Positions 33,598 through 46,889 are shown, counted from the first letter of the stretch. The stretch is DNA of 64,000 nt from Bretschneidera sinensis (GCA_023935145.1 CM043700.1:29187001-29251000), one strand, 5' to 3'. Notes: a model not told the origin generated them from the letters alone. Program-made: numbers and translations.

Positions 33598-36237
33598 TAT
33601 AATTTAAGGATTTAATAATGATGCAGAGTAATTTGATTAAAACATGTTTGAATCAATCTATAATAAAAATTATTTAAATTTATTGATTTAAACATGTTTA
33701 AATTAATTCTCAAATAAACAGTTCACTAGTTAAGGCAGTGACTATGCAGTTTTGATGATTGTAGATCAGCCCAAGCTCGTCTGTAACAAGTTCATGTCTT
33801 TTTGTAGCCTGTAGGGCAGGGACCTATGTGTTTATCTTATCTATATATTCATGTGGCAAGGGTCTAAAACGTGTTGGGCTAGAAAACTGTTATGCTCGGT
33901 AAGGATGGAACTGAGTCAAGCAACTTAGCTCGCTTGAGAGGTTCGAGGTTTAAAACTCGATTAAATCGAGTTCAAGTTTGACATAAAACTTGAGTCAGTA
34001 AGTTGAGTTACTCACGAGCCGAGCTCAAATCCGAATTTTATCTTATGAGGCGAGTTTGAGTTTAGTTTTCTTAATTCGAGTCCGACTTGAATAAGTTTTT
34101 TTTTTTTTTTTCTCATGGGTCGAGCTTGAGCACCTTTCAACTCAACCTCGGCTCGACTTGGCATAACAATAATTTTGTGCAAGTTGCAATTAATGGTTGG
34201 AAGGTTGGGTTTAAACTGACTCATGGTTGTACAGTTCGCGTCAAGCAGCATTTCGGTTAAGCTATTTAAATGGAACGTTTTGGTTTCGATCTGTTATTCA
34301 CATCACCCTACTGAAGAGAAATAGTGAAAATTCTCAAATCACTCTTTATAATTTTAAAAATATTAAAAAAAATTAACATTGTAGTATTTTAGCCGAATTA
34401 TGATGTTTCGGTTGAAACAGATCGAAATGGATTGAAACGAACCGAAATAGAAAACGAAACGAAATATATGAGTGTTTAGTTTTGGTTTAGTATTTAAACT
34501 GAAACGAAACAAAACTTACAACTATAATCAAACTACTACAAATTTCTCAAGAAGCTCAATAGTTTTGCTCAGTGTACAATGGCTTTTGTATTTCAATGTC
34601 TATATAATTTTTTTTTCGTCCTTTCTCTCTCTTTTAGTCTTTTCTTTTTATTTATTGAAGTGAATATATATAAATATAATAATTGATTTGATTACAGAAT
34701 AAACTAAGTATTACTACAAATTCTATACAAAAACCCACTATGCCACAATATTAACACATTATCAACTTAAAGTGAGATATAATCAATTTATAAATCGAAT
34801 AAATAACATCAACGAAAGTGGAACCTAAGACTTTATAACTCTAGAAACTCAACTTTTATTTCTTTTACCACTAAAACAAAGTTTCATCTTGTTTCTTTAG
34901 GATTCATCTTGTTTCTTTAGTTTAAAGAATTATGGTCAAAGTTCAAGTAAGTTTTAATATATTTTTTCATTTGATTTATGGTCAAAGTTATTTTGTGTTT
35001 TAGTTATACCTTAAAGCATGTCATGTCTGTTAAAAAAAGCTTAAATATGAAACAAGTAATTATAAATCAAAGGTAGCATGCATTTTCAGATATGGTTTCG
35101 TTATATAAAATTGATTACAGTTATTACATCCAATACGCACCATTAATTATATTACACTAGTCAGTTTTTGTTATCATCATCATCTGCGATAATGAATTAT
35201 ATTACGATAGGCAATTTTCCTTTTTGATACCAAACCATTGACAAAGTAAAATTAGTGGGAATAACTCTACAAGACAAATATTTCTCTCTATATGTAACAT
35301 TTCCCCTGAACTAATCTCTTCCTCAATCAATATTTCGACTGGATGCTTTGTTTTCAAGAATGGAAGAATATTTACCCAAGCTACATTCTGTTTAGAAAAC
35401 TTTGACAAATAATGGCAACACGATTTTTATTGAGACTCATTTATAATATATATATCTTTCACAGGGTTATTTGAGAGAAATACCTTTTTTTAACAATTAG
35501 TACAAGAACATTACACAAGCTGGTAGTTGGGGATTAACCCATCTAATTCACTAACTTGGTTTGGAACAACACACTACCCTCTAAAAGTCGGGGCAATGGG
35601 ATCTACAGTTTGGTGCATTTACAGCCTTATGCAGTCCAATTTTATGAGAAGGCAAAAATAACATGCCAACCTTGGACCCAACTTGATATTTTATTTATCT
35701 CAGTTATTCAAACAAATTTCTTTCTTTTATTTTTCTCATCTTTTCTCACTTTTGGCCGATGGGCACAGTTCCACACAAGTTGATCCATGAACATAAACCA
35801 CCAACTTCTCTCAAATGTTGGTATCATTCCTGCAGAGACTCTCTGGCGAATCTAATGATTGTGGAAAAAGTAAACCATACAAGGGAATTCTAATAATGAT
35901 TGATTGTCAAAAAAAAAGGATGCAAAATTACTCCTAAATCATCCTATTTTTGAGTCCAATCTCGATACTCGTACCCATAACTGGTGAGAAGCCCGCAGTT
36001 TTATCTTTGTGCTTTTATTTCAAATCGATTGAGAAGCATTAACATGGTTGTATAAGCTAAAGTGAAGTTTAGTTTTAGTGTGTGATGAATTTTTTCATTT
36101 TAAGAACGCATATTTCCAGATATAGATATGCTTTTAACTCTCACTATTCTATCACTCTCAAAGTCTTTTTTCTTAACATTCAAATCTGAGTATAAAGAAT
36201 CTATTGAACATACGGTGAAACACTATCTTAAATAATG
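33598..36237. other. Duplicated downstream flank, copy 2 (matches 12806-15488)
   Basis: Near-identical to the flank after the intact transporter, including the CTCGAG-rich block (about 33890-34180). A minus-strand open frame at 35202-35408 (KTKHPVEILIEEEISSGEML) is uninterrupted here, but I recognise no family and see no splice context that makes it a gene. Confidence 0.65.
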
Positions 36238-38973
36238 GAGGGGAGCATGATCTGCCTCAAAAGGCTAAAATAGAGGTAATTAATGATGCGATTATTCGTA
36301 GTATTTGAGGTTTGAGATCTTATGGTTGGAAAGTCCTCCTGGCGATCGATGCCTCAAGAGGTATTGTCCTTATGTGGGATATGAAGATGATTGACTTGAT
36401 TGATTTTCATGTGGGTTTGTTCTTAGTATCTTGTGTGTTAAAGGGGCTCTCTTCTAGTGGAGAGAGAGTGATGTCATGAGTTTATGGCCAAACGAAGAAT
36501 TGGCAATTATTAGAAATTGGTGGCGTCTTCCGTGGGTGGTGGGTGGTGATTTCAATGTCGTTCTTTATCCTCATGAGAGACTCCCTCGCTCTTTATCCTC
36601 ATGAAAGACTCCCTCGTTCTTTAGGATCGGCCACTTTCTTGTCACAAGTTGTTGAGAAACTCTTTCCTTTTTTGTTTCAGAAGCTTTTACCTCGTCCCAC
36701 CTCAGACCCACCACTCTATTGTTCTTCAAATGGGGGGCATGTAGTTGGGGCCAACTCCATTTCGGTTTGAGAATATGTGACTTAAGGTGCATGGCATTCG
36801 AGATCTTGTCATAGGTTGGTGGGAGGGTTACAATATGGAAGGATTTGCTAGTTTTGAGGTGGCTTCGAACTTAAAAACCTTAAAAGATGAATTGAAAAGA
36901 TGGAACAAAGAAACCCTCGGTAATGTGAATTCTTCTTTATTTGCTTTGTTGGGTAAAATTAGTGGGCTCGATGGGAATGAGATTGTTGAGGGCCTTTTGG
37001 GAACGGATAGAGAGAGAATAGTTTGGGTTAAAAAAGAACTTGCTAAGCTTATCTCCATGGAAAAAATCTCTTGGTGCCAAAAATCTAGAGAGATTTGGCT
37101 TCGGGAGGGTGATAAGAGCACTAAGTTATTTCATCATATGGCTAATGCTCATCAAAGATTTAACTTTCTTAATTCCATTGAGGTTGATGGAATGTTGTTT
37201 GAGTAATAAGGTGGTATGAAGGGGACAATTTGTGACTTCTATAAGAATCTCTAAAAGGAGATACGATATAGTATAGACCAAATTTGGATGGGTTGGTATT
37301 ATCTAGAATTGATGGTGGGGAAGCAACTTAGCTTAAGCACCCTTTTGATGAAGAAAAGATTCTCTTAGTTCATAATAGGGAGGTGCTAAAGGGGGGTATC
37401 CTTAGATTTTTTGAGGAGTTCCAATCTTCAGGGAAGTTTATGGAAAGTCTTTAATGCCACTTTCATTGTTCTTACCCTGAAAAAGGTTGGGGAGTCCAAT
37501 GTCAAAGACTTTCAACCCATTAGCCTTGTGAGTTGTATTTATAAGCTCTTGCAAAAGGTTTTCACTTCTAGATTGAAGAATTTTATGCGAAAAGTGGTGA
37601 GCCCTCATCAAAATGCTTTTATTGAGGGTAAACAAATTTTGGATGCCACATTGATAGCCAATGAAGTTGTGGATGCTCATCTAAAAGATAGAGGAGGGGT
37701 GATTTGGAAACTTGGTATGGAGAAGGTACATGACTATGTTTGTTGGGATTTTGAAATTTATTTGCTGAAAAGAATAAGCTTTGGGGACAAATGGTGCAAA
37801 TTGATCTACAAGTATATCTCATCAGCTTCCTTTTCTATCTTAGTTAACAGTTGTCCCTCGAGCTTTTTTAAAGCTTTGAGGTGTCTTCTTTCTTGTTCAC
37901 ATTGGTAATGGAGGCTTTTAGTAAAATGTTGGTGAAAGCGGTTGATGGGGAGCGATTTCAAAGTGGGGAGAAATTGAGGTAGTGTGAGTGTGTCTCACAT
38001 TCTTTTTGTTGACGACACAATTATTTTTTGTGGGATGGAGGCACTACAAATTTTGCATCTTCGGTGCATTCTTATTTGCTTTGAGGCGGTTTCAAGGCTT
38101 AAGATTAATCTAAGCAAGAGTGATTTAATCCCTATGCAAAGTGTCGCTTCCTATTACTTACCTCAGCCTTACTCTTGGGGCTAGATTCAAATACAAAAGT
38201 ATTTGGAATCCTATTGTGAAAAGGTTTGAGAAACAATTAGCTAGGTGGAAGAGTCATTATATATCAAAAGGGAGAAGAGTTACTCTTGTCAGAATCACTC
38301 TTTCTAACCTTCCAATATACTTTATGCATCTCTTACCTATTTCGATTTCGGTGGCTAATCGCTTGGAGAGTATTCAAAGAAAATTTCTACCGTTTTCTTG
38401 GAAAGCAATTTGTGTTCTTGTGCCCTTAAGAAAGTAATTTTTTTTTTTTTTTGCTTGCTTGGAAGGCCACTTGGGAGAAAAATCTTACTATAGACCATTT
38501 ACATAGGAGGGGAAAAGTGCTTGTTAATTAGATGTTACATTTGTAAAAGTTGTATCGAGTCCGTGTTTCATCTTTTGTTGGAATGTTCGTTGACTAGAAG
38601 CTTGTGGGAGATGCCTTATAATATTTTGGGGGGCTCTTAGCTGGTGACCAGTTCCATGAAATATGAAATTTGGGCTTGGAATGGGTTGAGAGTTTTTAAG
38701 GAGGTAAAGAAGGCTTACTTATTGATTCAACTCTCTATTTTTCAATTGGTGTGGAATGAGAGAAATCGTAGAGTTTTTGATGGCTTAGAGAGGCCTGTTG
38801 AAACTATTAGAGATAATTGGTTCAACATCCTTAATTTTTGGTTTAAAATGATTTTTTTTTTAAATGATTTTGATCTCTCATAACTTGTGGAACTTCTTCT
38901 TGTAATTAATTTTTGGCTTTGAGTTGTACTCTCTTGGTGCGTTATTAATACATTTTTACTTATAAAAAATTCC
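36238..38973 (+). pseudogene. L1-type LINE relic, copy 2
   Basis: Duplicate of the relic at 15489-18226 with the same missing blocks and most of the same stops. Segments: 36787-37206 (connecting region, WCQKSREIWLREGDK), 37411-37908 (RT N-terminal part), 37984-38184 (HILFVDDTIIF, with the catalytic pair intact here, unlike copy 1), 38141-38437, and a 3' part at 38644-38883 that begins after a stop private to this copy. The enzyme would nick DNA and prime reverse transcription at the target; this copy cannot. Confidence 0.85.
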
Positions 38974-39064
38974 TTAGGCAATTATGTTATATTAATCTTG
39001 ATACTAATACACAAATAATCAATGATATAGCCAAGATCTTTTCATATTAAACTTGTCAAGAATT

Positions 39065-39119
<55 letters not shown>

Positions 39120-40986
39120 AGAATATGAGTTAGAAACAAACCGAAATCCATTGCAAGCAAGCCTCCTTGGGTTGATCTTCTAAGACTACAGAGAGAACCA
39201 CCTTTGGTATGGGAACCAATCAACTGAATGTTAGAGGGGAGGGAGAAGAACTGTCTGTTTCAATAAAATTTAACACACGTTAAACACCCTCCCCTGATGT
39301 CTATTTATTTCCCTGTGCCTTAGGGACCATAACCCTAACAGTTACCTCACACATGTGCATTGGGTTTTTGGCCCATTAACAAAGACCCATACCACATCGG
39401 GCTTCTACACATAAGGTGGCCCATACTAAAGAACCTTGATACTTTGGAGACCCATAAAAATTATATCACTTAATTGGGTCCTTTATTAGATAATGGGTCT
39501 ACATATACAATGTTATAACATATCTAAACCCAAAATTCCAACCAATTATGCAGCAAAGTAAACCTAAACATGTGTGTGTGCGCGCACACGTGAACATTAG
39601 AAGAAACTCCAGTAAAAATTATCTAGGATCCTACTTTCATGAAAGAGCTCGGATATATTCTTACCTTATAATAGCATACATAAAGACAGAAATGTGAAGC
39701 ATACACTATGCACCAACATATTTCCAAAGATAATTTCTCACTCAAAGATAACTTTTCTCATTGTAGAAAAATGCATTCCACAACAATCTTTTTCCTTTTT
39801 TCTTTTTTTTCCCTTTAAATTTAAGCAATTTGAGTAAATATTACACTTACCTTAGAAAAATATTTTGATTGGTTCTATAATACTTGAGCAAAGTTTCAAT
39901 TGGATCGAATAACTTGAGTTTGTTGAAGATACTGTCTGCTGCAAAAGGTGAAAAGAGTGTTGTAATAGTACAATTTCCACAAAAGAATATAAGAAGAAGA
40001 ATAAATACAGAGATTAAATATAGTTATAAAAAATAAAGAGAAGCAAAGAAAACACTAACAGAAGCATAAAAAATAGAAAATAAAGAGAGGCTGAAAAGGG
40101 AAAAAAGAAAATATAGGAATAATATCTCTTTGTCTCCATCTCAAACGTGTGTATGTAATTAGGTGTGCAAGTAACAATGTGTTTGTGTAGGTTTTGTGCC
40201 AACTTCCTTTTCTTGCTTAGCACATAATGTTTGAAATGAAAATAGAACATATCAAATTTTTAAGCTTAACATTGTTACAATGACCAACCATTTAAATCTC
40301 CAATACTTATGCATAAACTTCTTGGTTATGGACAACGAATGAGAATAAGAAAAAAGATGAGTAAAAGTACTGGTAGCTTAGGCAAAACAAAGACAAAATT
40401 ACTATGAGATCTAGTAGTTTACAGAATTATAACATTAAGCATGTTGAGTAGAAGAATCACCTATAAGTTACCAATATGGAAGTAAAGGCTAATAAAAACT
40501 ATGGAAGTAAAGGCTCATAAAAACTGGGTGGGTGAAAGAAGAAAAAAAATAACCGTACCACTTAAAGTCTATCAATGCAGAAACCATTTTATATATGCAG
40601 GTGACAATAAATTGGTCTTTCTCCTATGAATAACCAATAAGTTACTAATATGGAAGCAAAGGCTATCGCAATAACCAGCAAAAATAAACATTGAGTGGGT
40701 AAAAGAAGAAAAAAAATAACCATACCACTCAAAGTCTATCAATGTAGAAACCATTTTATATATTCACGTGACAATAAATTGGTCTTTCTCCAGTGAATGG
40801 TGAAGAGGCATGTTATAACTAGAAATTCTTTGAAAAATTTTATCAGTTTTATATGAAAATTGTTGTTAGTCTGACAATCTATACTCCAAAAATAAATCAA
40901 TGTCAGGCACTATGTATACTGCATTTGTGCCAAAGAGCTGAATCAAGACATGTAACAAGATAAGCAGGATATCACTTTATTAGAGT
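38974..40986. other. Noncoding region, copy 2 (matches 18227-20393)
   Basis: Contains the TA run at about 39067-39117, the exon-like minus-strand block at 39851-39938 and the tandem duplication at about 40470-40795. It lacks the 150 bp corresponding to 19643-19792, which in copy 1 lies between two GGTAGCTT direct repeats. Confidence 0.6.
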
Positions 40987-41386
40987 TGGTGCATACTTTA
41001 CGGGACCAGATCTGTAGAACCCCGGACGAACACGGGGTCCTGCTATCCGAAGAGAGGGTGGGGGTTAGGGGGCAGCGCCCCTGAAACTTTTAGGCCATGT
41101 AAATGAGTTGGGCCTGGTTTTTTGCTTTGTGGTTTGGGCTTGGGCTCATGAATAGCCATAGTTCTGTAGCAGAAATGAAATCCTAATTAGACCCTAATTA
41201 AGACGTCTTAAGTTGCTTATAAATACTCTTTATGTAATGAGCATACATTGTAACGAGAGATTTGTGAAGTTGATAATAGGAAACTTCTGGCAGGATGTAG
41301 CCCTATTCTGGGGTGAACTTGGGTAAATCTTGTCTTCTTTTCTTTCTGTTTATAACTCGTGTGAATGACAGGTCTCGAATCGTTCA
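40987..41386 (+). repeat. 5' LTR of the Tork-like copia element, copy 2
   Basis: Homologous to 20394-20793 and the same length. It is followed by the tRNA-Met-type primer site TTGGTATAAGAGC at 41388-41400. Confidence 0.65.
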
Positions 41387-41427
41387 ATTGGTATAAGAGC
41401 CTTGTGTTCGAGGATTAACGATCAGAG

Positions 41428-43231
41428 ATGTTGATTGGATCACGGATAAAAATCGAGAAGTTCGGAGGGAAGAGTTTAAAGTTATAGAAACTGAAGATGG
41501 AGGATCTACTTGTGGATAAGGATCTGTAGCCAATGATAGTCGATGAGATACCGAATAATATGACATCCACGGCAGAGGCGTCACTGATAGTGGTTTCGAC
41601 ATTATCTTTAGTGACCATCACGGAGTGGGAGAAGCTTGATCGGAAGGCACGAAGTCTGATTCGGCTGTGGCTGGCTGATTATGTCTTGATAAACGTTTAT
41701 GGAAAAAAGACTGCGAAAGATCTTTAGAAGAAGCTGGAAAGTCTTTGTCAGAGTAAATCTCTGGTAAACAAACTGTTTCTATGGAAGAAGTTGTACAACT
41801 TTTGGATAACTGATGGTGATTCTTTCTCTGTTCATCTACATGAGTTCAACACTTTGATAGGTCAGTTATTATCTATCATTATTGATATGACAGATGACGA
41901 TAAGGCTATTATACTACTTTGTTCACTGCCTGATTCATGGGATAACTTGATAGTTGTAATTAGTAGTGGTACGATTGATCTGTCTTTTGAGAATGTCGTG
42001 GTAGCCCTATTGTCTAAGGAGATGACGCTGCAGAGTACATAAAACTCGTCAAAAGAGGCCCTTGTCTGTGAGAGGGTGAACCCATAATAAAGACTACAAG
42101 TGGTCTGGTGATAAACCCAAGTTCAAGGGAATAATGAAAAGTATGGATAAATCTGGGTTAAAGTGTTGGAAGTGTAGGAAGCCTGGGCGTCTAAAGAAAG
42201 AGTGCAGAAGTAATAGTATGAACCCTGAAAAGTGAACATGCGAGATATCAGCTTCAGGTAACAGGAATCAGTATAATGATGATGCTGGTGACTTAAATAT
42301 GACATCCTGTTTGGCTCAATCTGATAAGAGTGTTTGGATAATTGACACAAGAGCATCCTTTCACATGACACCTCACAGGGACTGGTTTCGTGAGTATGAA
42401 ACCTTTGATGGGGGAAATGTTTTATTGGGAGATAACTCTCCGGTGAAAATTATTGGTCGTTTGAAGGTAAAATTAAGTATGAATGATGGGACAGTCAGAA
42501 CATTTCCAGGCGTGATACATATTCCGGGTCTCAGCAATAACTTAATATCAGTCAGCAAGATGGTTGATGGGGGAGTGAATTTTAGCTGTGAAAAAAATTC
42601 ATGCAAGATAACTCATGGATCATTAGAAATTGCATGAGGTGTTCGGTATGATACGTAGTACAAGTTGCTGAAAAATAAAGTACAAAGTTAGTGCAGTGGA
42701 GGTTTTATCTCTAAGAATGCGACTGATGATGAGGCGATGTCCTCTATGTTGTGGCATCAGAGGCTTGGGCATATCAGTGAGCAGATGGTGAAGGGAGTCC
42801 CAGATTGCTCCATGGGATTCAGTTTCTGTGAGCATTGTCTACATGGCAAGCAGAACCGTGTGAGTTTTAAGTCCGCTAGCACGAGAGCAAAGGGTATTCT
42901 GGATTTAATACATAGTGATGTGTTTGGGCCAGTTCCGATCCAATCTCTTGAAAAATTAAGGTATTATGTCTCTTTCATTGATGATTTTTCAAGGTATGCA
43001 TGGATTTATTTCATTAAGAGTAAAACTGAAGCATTTGATAAGTTTCGTGAGTTTAAGCATTGGTAGAAAATCAGATGGAAAGAAAGATAAAGGTGCTGAG
43101 AATAGATAATGGAGGGCAATTTTGCTCAGAAAAGTTTGAGCAATTCTTTGTGGCAAATGCCATTGCAAGACAGAAAATAACTCCATATACACCTCAACAG
43201 AATGGGGTGGCCAAGAGACTCAATCGGTCAC
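41428..43231 (+). pseudogene. Tork/Tnt1-like copia gag-protease-integrase, copy 2 (left part)
   Basis: Same domain order as copy 1: gag with a broken start region (stops at about 41487 and 41527), zinc knuckle CWKCRKPGRLKKECR near 42164-42208, protease IIDTRASFHMT, pre-integrase CEHCLHGKQNRVSFK and the integrase core through PQQNGVAKRLNRSL. The stop after the pre-integrase Cys in copy 1 (22258) is a sense codon here, so 42737-43066 is longer open. The frame is interrupted at 43231 by Athila A and continues exactly in phase at 63024 beyond its 3' LTR. Confidence 0.9.
43227..43231. repeat. Target site duplication of Athila A (GTCAC), left
   Basis: GTCAC directly before the LTR start is repeated at 63019-63023 directly after the 3' LTR. 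Both lie in the copia integrase frame, which reads on without loss when the element is ignored. Confidence 0.92.
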
Positions 43232-44699
43232 TGATAACTCTGAATAAATATGTTATTATACTTCTTTTAGGCACATTTTTGGTGTTGATCTTAAGCATTA
43301 GATTTGTGTTTCATGTGTTTTTTTAGCAATTTTTGGTTTAGTTTATTTTATTCTACTATTAGTTTGTTTTAGTTAACTTTAATGATCAATGCTTAGTTTT
43401 GGGAATTTACTGTGCAAACACTCAAGGCTGCAGCAATGGAATAGGGCTGGAAGGGCAAAATGTGTGAAGAGGACAGAAACTCAGAGCTGCAGCGCTGGTT
43501 CTTCAGCACTGCAGCGCTGGAATCTGGCAGGAATAGCAAAATTTTTGAAATGGACAGAAACTCAAAGCTGCAGCGCTGGTTCAAGGGCGCTGCAGCGCTG
43601 GAACGTGACAGGGACTCAAAACTGCAGCGCTGGTTTGTGGAGCGCTGTAGCTTTGGCTAGGGTTCAATATGTGCCTAGCGCTGTAGAGCTAGGAAGTCGA
43701 CACTGCAGTGCTGGCCGGCAGATTCAGAATATTATAAATAGTAAACACTAGCGGAACAAAAGAGGAGCACGGTTGTTAAACAGAAGAACAGAGTTGGAGG
43801 AGACGAGATGCAAGAAGGGAGTTGGAGACACTCCTGGAAGCTCCTCTGAAGCTCTTAATCATTCCTTTTTGGTTTTGTTTTATTCTTATTTGGTTATGTT
43901 AATGTTTCATGATATGAACTTGGTTTGTTTAAATATTATTATGGAGTAGGTATTTTTGTGTTAAGGATAGATGAATCCTAAACTTATGTCTTGAGTTGCT
44001 ATTTGGACAAGTTAGAATTTAATGTGTTTTTCAAAGAGTGTGTTTTATTGTTCTTAATGTTGTTTGTTATTTTGATACCTTCTTTAAGCATGGTGATGCG
44101 TCGAATAGAGAAGCTATGTTTTTATGAATGGTTGAATTAATAAATATGATGTTAGATTGTTGTCTATGCACAGGCCAGGGTAAAACATGCCGTGAATGGA
44201 ATAGGAGTAACCGAATAGAGAGATTTAACTGAAAGGAATTCCACTGAGCTTAATGCTTCTTGATTTGAATTAATCTAGAATAGACCTGGAATATGGATAT
44301 TTGAAATTAATGATTTTTGAGATTGGGGTTAGACCTGGAATATGGATAACCAATTTATTGGGAATTCTACCATCTTGAAAAATGTATTAAACAAAACTTG
44401 TCCTTTCGAAACTCTTGGCTATGATAGTGTAGGTGAAGTCGAGTCCTTAGCATATTAGTTTATAAGAATCTAATTCCAAAGTTTGAAATTTGTCCTTTTA
44501 TTTACTATTGTCATATGTTTTTCCCTTAGTTAATTGTTTGTAAATTCTTCTCCTACAATTATTCATTTGCTCAAATAACGGTAAGAGTTGAGTCATAATT
44601 TCCGTATTATTTATTTTGTCCTCGTTGGGAACGATATTCACTCATCATTTTATTACTTGAATGATTAGTGCACTTGCTAGTGTCAATTTCATTGCATCA
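43232..44699 (+). repeat. 5' LTR of Athila A, copy 2 (1,468 bp)
   Basis: Homologous to 22641-24155, with the GCTGCAGCGCTG array at 43426-43714 and TATAAATA at 43733-43740. It lacks a segment of about 46 bases (GGGATTCTAGGAAATTC and following) present in the copy 1 LTR and in the 3' LTR, a deletion after the duplication between repeated CCGAATAG words. Confidence 0.93.
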
Positions 44700-44705
44700 A
44701 GTTTT

Positions 44706-44723
44706 TGGCACCGTTTCCGGGGA
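44706..44723 (+). other. Primer binding site of Athila A, copy 2
   Basis: TGGCACCGTTTCCGGGGA, six bases after the LTR end, is the same site as at 24162 with different single-base changes from the lineage form. Confidence 0.85.
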
Positions 44724-44823
44724 CTGAAATAAAATATTACATTTATTGTGATTTTACTAGTTAATTTGAGAGTTCGTTAATTTGGTTTCTAAGTCTATTT
44801 TGCAGGGTTTTCATTTCTAGTGC

Positions 44824-45623
44824 ATGACACATACTAGTGGAAGAATACTTGCAAAATTTAATCCGAAAATTGAGCGCACTTTTCACGCTTTAAGAAGAGC
44901 AGTGTCAGTAATAGTTAATACAATGGCAGAAGGGAACAACACAGAGGTGCAATGTGCACTGTGGAATTATGCTATGCCAAAGATGGATGGTGTTGAATCT
45001 AGCATTCGACGACCACCTATACAAGCGAACAATTTCAAAATTATGCCCGTCATTATTCAGATGATTCAACATTCAGTGCAATTTGGGAGCCTATCGCAAG
45101 AAGATCTGAATGTTCACTTGGCGAATTTCCTTGAACTGTGCAACACATTTAAGCATAATGGAGTATCGGAGGATGCAATTCGTTTAATACTTTTTCCATT
45201 TTCACTGAGGGATAAAGCAAAAAGCTGGTTGACTTCCTTACCAGCAGGATCCATAACGACATGGGCAGAATTGGCACAAATTTTTTTAGGGAAATACTTT
45301 CCTCCTGCAAAAACTGCAAAGTTATGTAATGAAATTACTATGTTCTTGCAGGTCGATAGGGAGTCACTCTATGAAGCATGGGAACGTTTTAAAGACCTTT
45401 TGAGAAAATGTCCTCATCATGAGTTGCCCACTTAGATGCAGGTATAAACTTTTTATAACGGTCTAACTAGTACAACCCGAAATATGATTGATGCAGCTGC
45501 TAGTGACACTATCATGAGAAAAACTCCAAAAGAAGCCATTGAATTGCTAGAAGAGATGGCCACAAATTCTTATCAATGGCCAATTGAAAGGTTACCTGTT
45601 AACAGAGCCTCAGGATTGCACAA
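44824..45623 (+). pseudogene. Athila A gag, copy 2, left part before the Athila B insertion
   Basis: Begins MTHTSGRILAKFNPKIERTF and has the gag-domain words LFPFSLRDKAKSWLTSLP and ERFKDLLRKC. The TAG at 45433-45435 is the stop shared with copy 1 (24889). A TAA close behind it, at about 45448, is private. The frame is cut at 45623 by Athila B and continues at 55140. Confidence 0.92.
45619..45623. repeat. Target site duplication of Athila B (CACAA), left
   Basis: CACAA before the LTR is repeated at 55135-55139 after the 3' LTR. The empty site is seen in copy 1, where TTGCACAATATAGATG is uninterrupted at about 25072. Confidence 0.96.
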
Positions 45624-45790
45624 TGATGAGTCTTAAATATTGCATATTTTAGATCCTTAACTTATATTTGTTATGCTCTTAGTTAGTATTATTTTACTTT
45701 ATTTTATGTTTTTCTTGTGTTTTGTGTGTTTTTACAGCTTTGTGGAGAAAATGAAGCATTTCAGGAGATTTGAAGCTTCTGGAGACATTG

Positions 45791-46010
45791 CGCTCGATCG
45801 CAACAGGTATGCGATCGAGCGCACCAGCGCTCGAGCGCACCTGCCTATGAACGAGCGCAAGGTCAACATCCCACATCGAAATATTTGAAGTTCAGTGCAT
45901 CTGCGATCGATCGCAGTAGACATGCGATCGAGCGCACATGAGATCGTGCGCACAAGACACGCGATCGATCGTACCTGCGATCGATCGCACCACACTGCGA
46001 TCGAGCGCAC
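45791..46010 (+). promoter_or_regulatory. GCGATCGATCGC motif array in the Athila B U3
   Basis: About ten 13- to 14-base words of the form TGCGATCGAKCGCA fill 220 bases ending 54 bases upstream of the TATA box. TGCGATCGATCGCA is a perfect palindrome; others are near-palindromes such as AGCGCTCGAGCGCA. The block is far richer in CpG than its surroundings. It recurs at 54041-54260 in the 3' LTR, with a few transitions. A regulatory role is inferred from position. Confidence 0.85.
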
Positions 46011-46063
46011 ACGGGCCTGTATCCCACATCGTTTCTGCAAGCCACATTACTCCGGGTCTTCCC

Positions 46064-46073
46064 CTATATAAAC
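46064..46073 (+). promoter_or_regulatory. TATA box of the Athila B LTR
   Basis: CTATATAAAC follows the motif array in the U3 region. The 3' LTR equivalent is at 54314-54323. Confidence 0.7.
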
Positions 46074-46889
46074 ACCACCTGACTTCATAATTCAATGTAC
46101 AATTCCTAAACCACTTTGGTGTTTACCGGTGGACGTCCGCTAGCATTCTGGTGGATCTCGAAGGCATTACTACCTCGAGGGGAAGCGCCGCCCGGCAGCG
46201 AGTGGAATTTCTCCCATGTAAAGTTTTTTATTTATTTCTTTATATTCAGTTGTTTTAGTTTAAATGTTTAGTACTTTTTATTATAGTTTTATTGTTATGG
46301 GTGGCTAGACTCTTCAGCTAAGGTTGAAGATGAAGCCCCGCCGTTGTTTGGCGTAGTAGTTCAGATTTGCTTGTACAAATCTGACAATTTTTAGTATAAA
46401 TGTTCTGTCAATTATTTGAGTTAATCTTATAATTGATTGAGTTTAAATTGTCTGTTGGATTTTCTTTGTGTTTCATCTGATGGATTCATTGAATGCTTTT
46501 CGATTAAATTGGATTCTCTTTGTAATTTGTTAAGAGCGGATACATTGGGTGCTTTTGGTTTAGTTGGGATATTCTTTGTTTTTTGTCTTATAGTTGGATT
46601 TATTGAATGTTTTGATAGGCTATATTTTTAGAACATGTATGCTTAACTTCGGTGGGGTGGATTCGGAAACCTTAGTGCTTTTTATTAGTTTTTAAATCAA
46701 TTTAATTTAGTTTTAATTTGTTTTACAACTTATCATTCACAATTCGGAACTAGGTTAAGATAGAGTTAATTTAGATTAAAAATTATATTTTCACAACGCA
46801 ATTCCCTGTGGATTCGACCTCGCACTTGCACACACTATACTGCAAACGACTCGTGCGCTTGCGAGTAAATTAAAACTCACAACAAGTTT

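Larger units (their letters stand above)
45624..46884 (+). repeat. 5' LTR of Athila B (1,261 bp)
   Basis: Runs from TGATGAGTCTTAAATATTGC to AAAACTCACAACA. It contains the GATCGATC motif array (45791-46010), CTATATAAAC at 46064-46073 as a TATA box, and a conserved GGAAGCGCCGCCCGGCAGCG segment near 46180. Confidence 0.97.

Noticed and set aside
35202..35408. Minus-strand 68-codon open frame in the copy 2 flank
   Set aside because: Protein-like in part, but broken in copy 1, with no family match I can name and no gene context; mentioned in the flank entries only.
45791..46010. CRISPR-like array
   Set aside because: The repeated words are short, degenerate and irregularly spaced, there is no Cas gene, and the sequence is plant nuclear DNA inside an LTR.
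45732..46095. Overlapping minus-strand open frames with repeated ALDR and RSIA words in the Athila B LTR (also 53982-54345)
   Set aside because: They are translations of the GATCGATC motif array read in several frames; they have no start context, differ between LTRs and have no family resemblance.
46180..46220. rRNA or tRNA fragment in the GC-rich part of the Athila B LTR
   Set aside because: The GGAAGCGCCGCCCGGCAGCG segment has no cloverleaf or rRNA similarity that I can see and is part of both LTRs.
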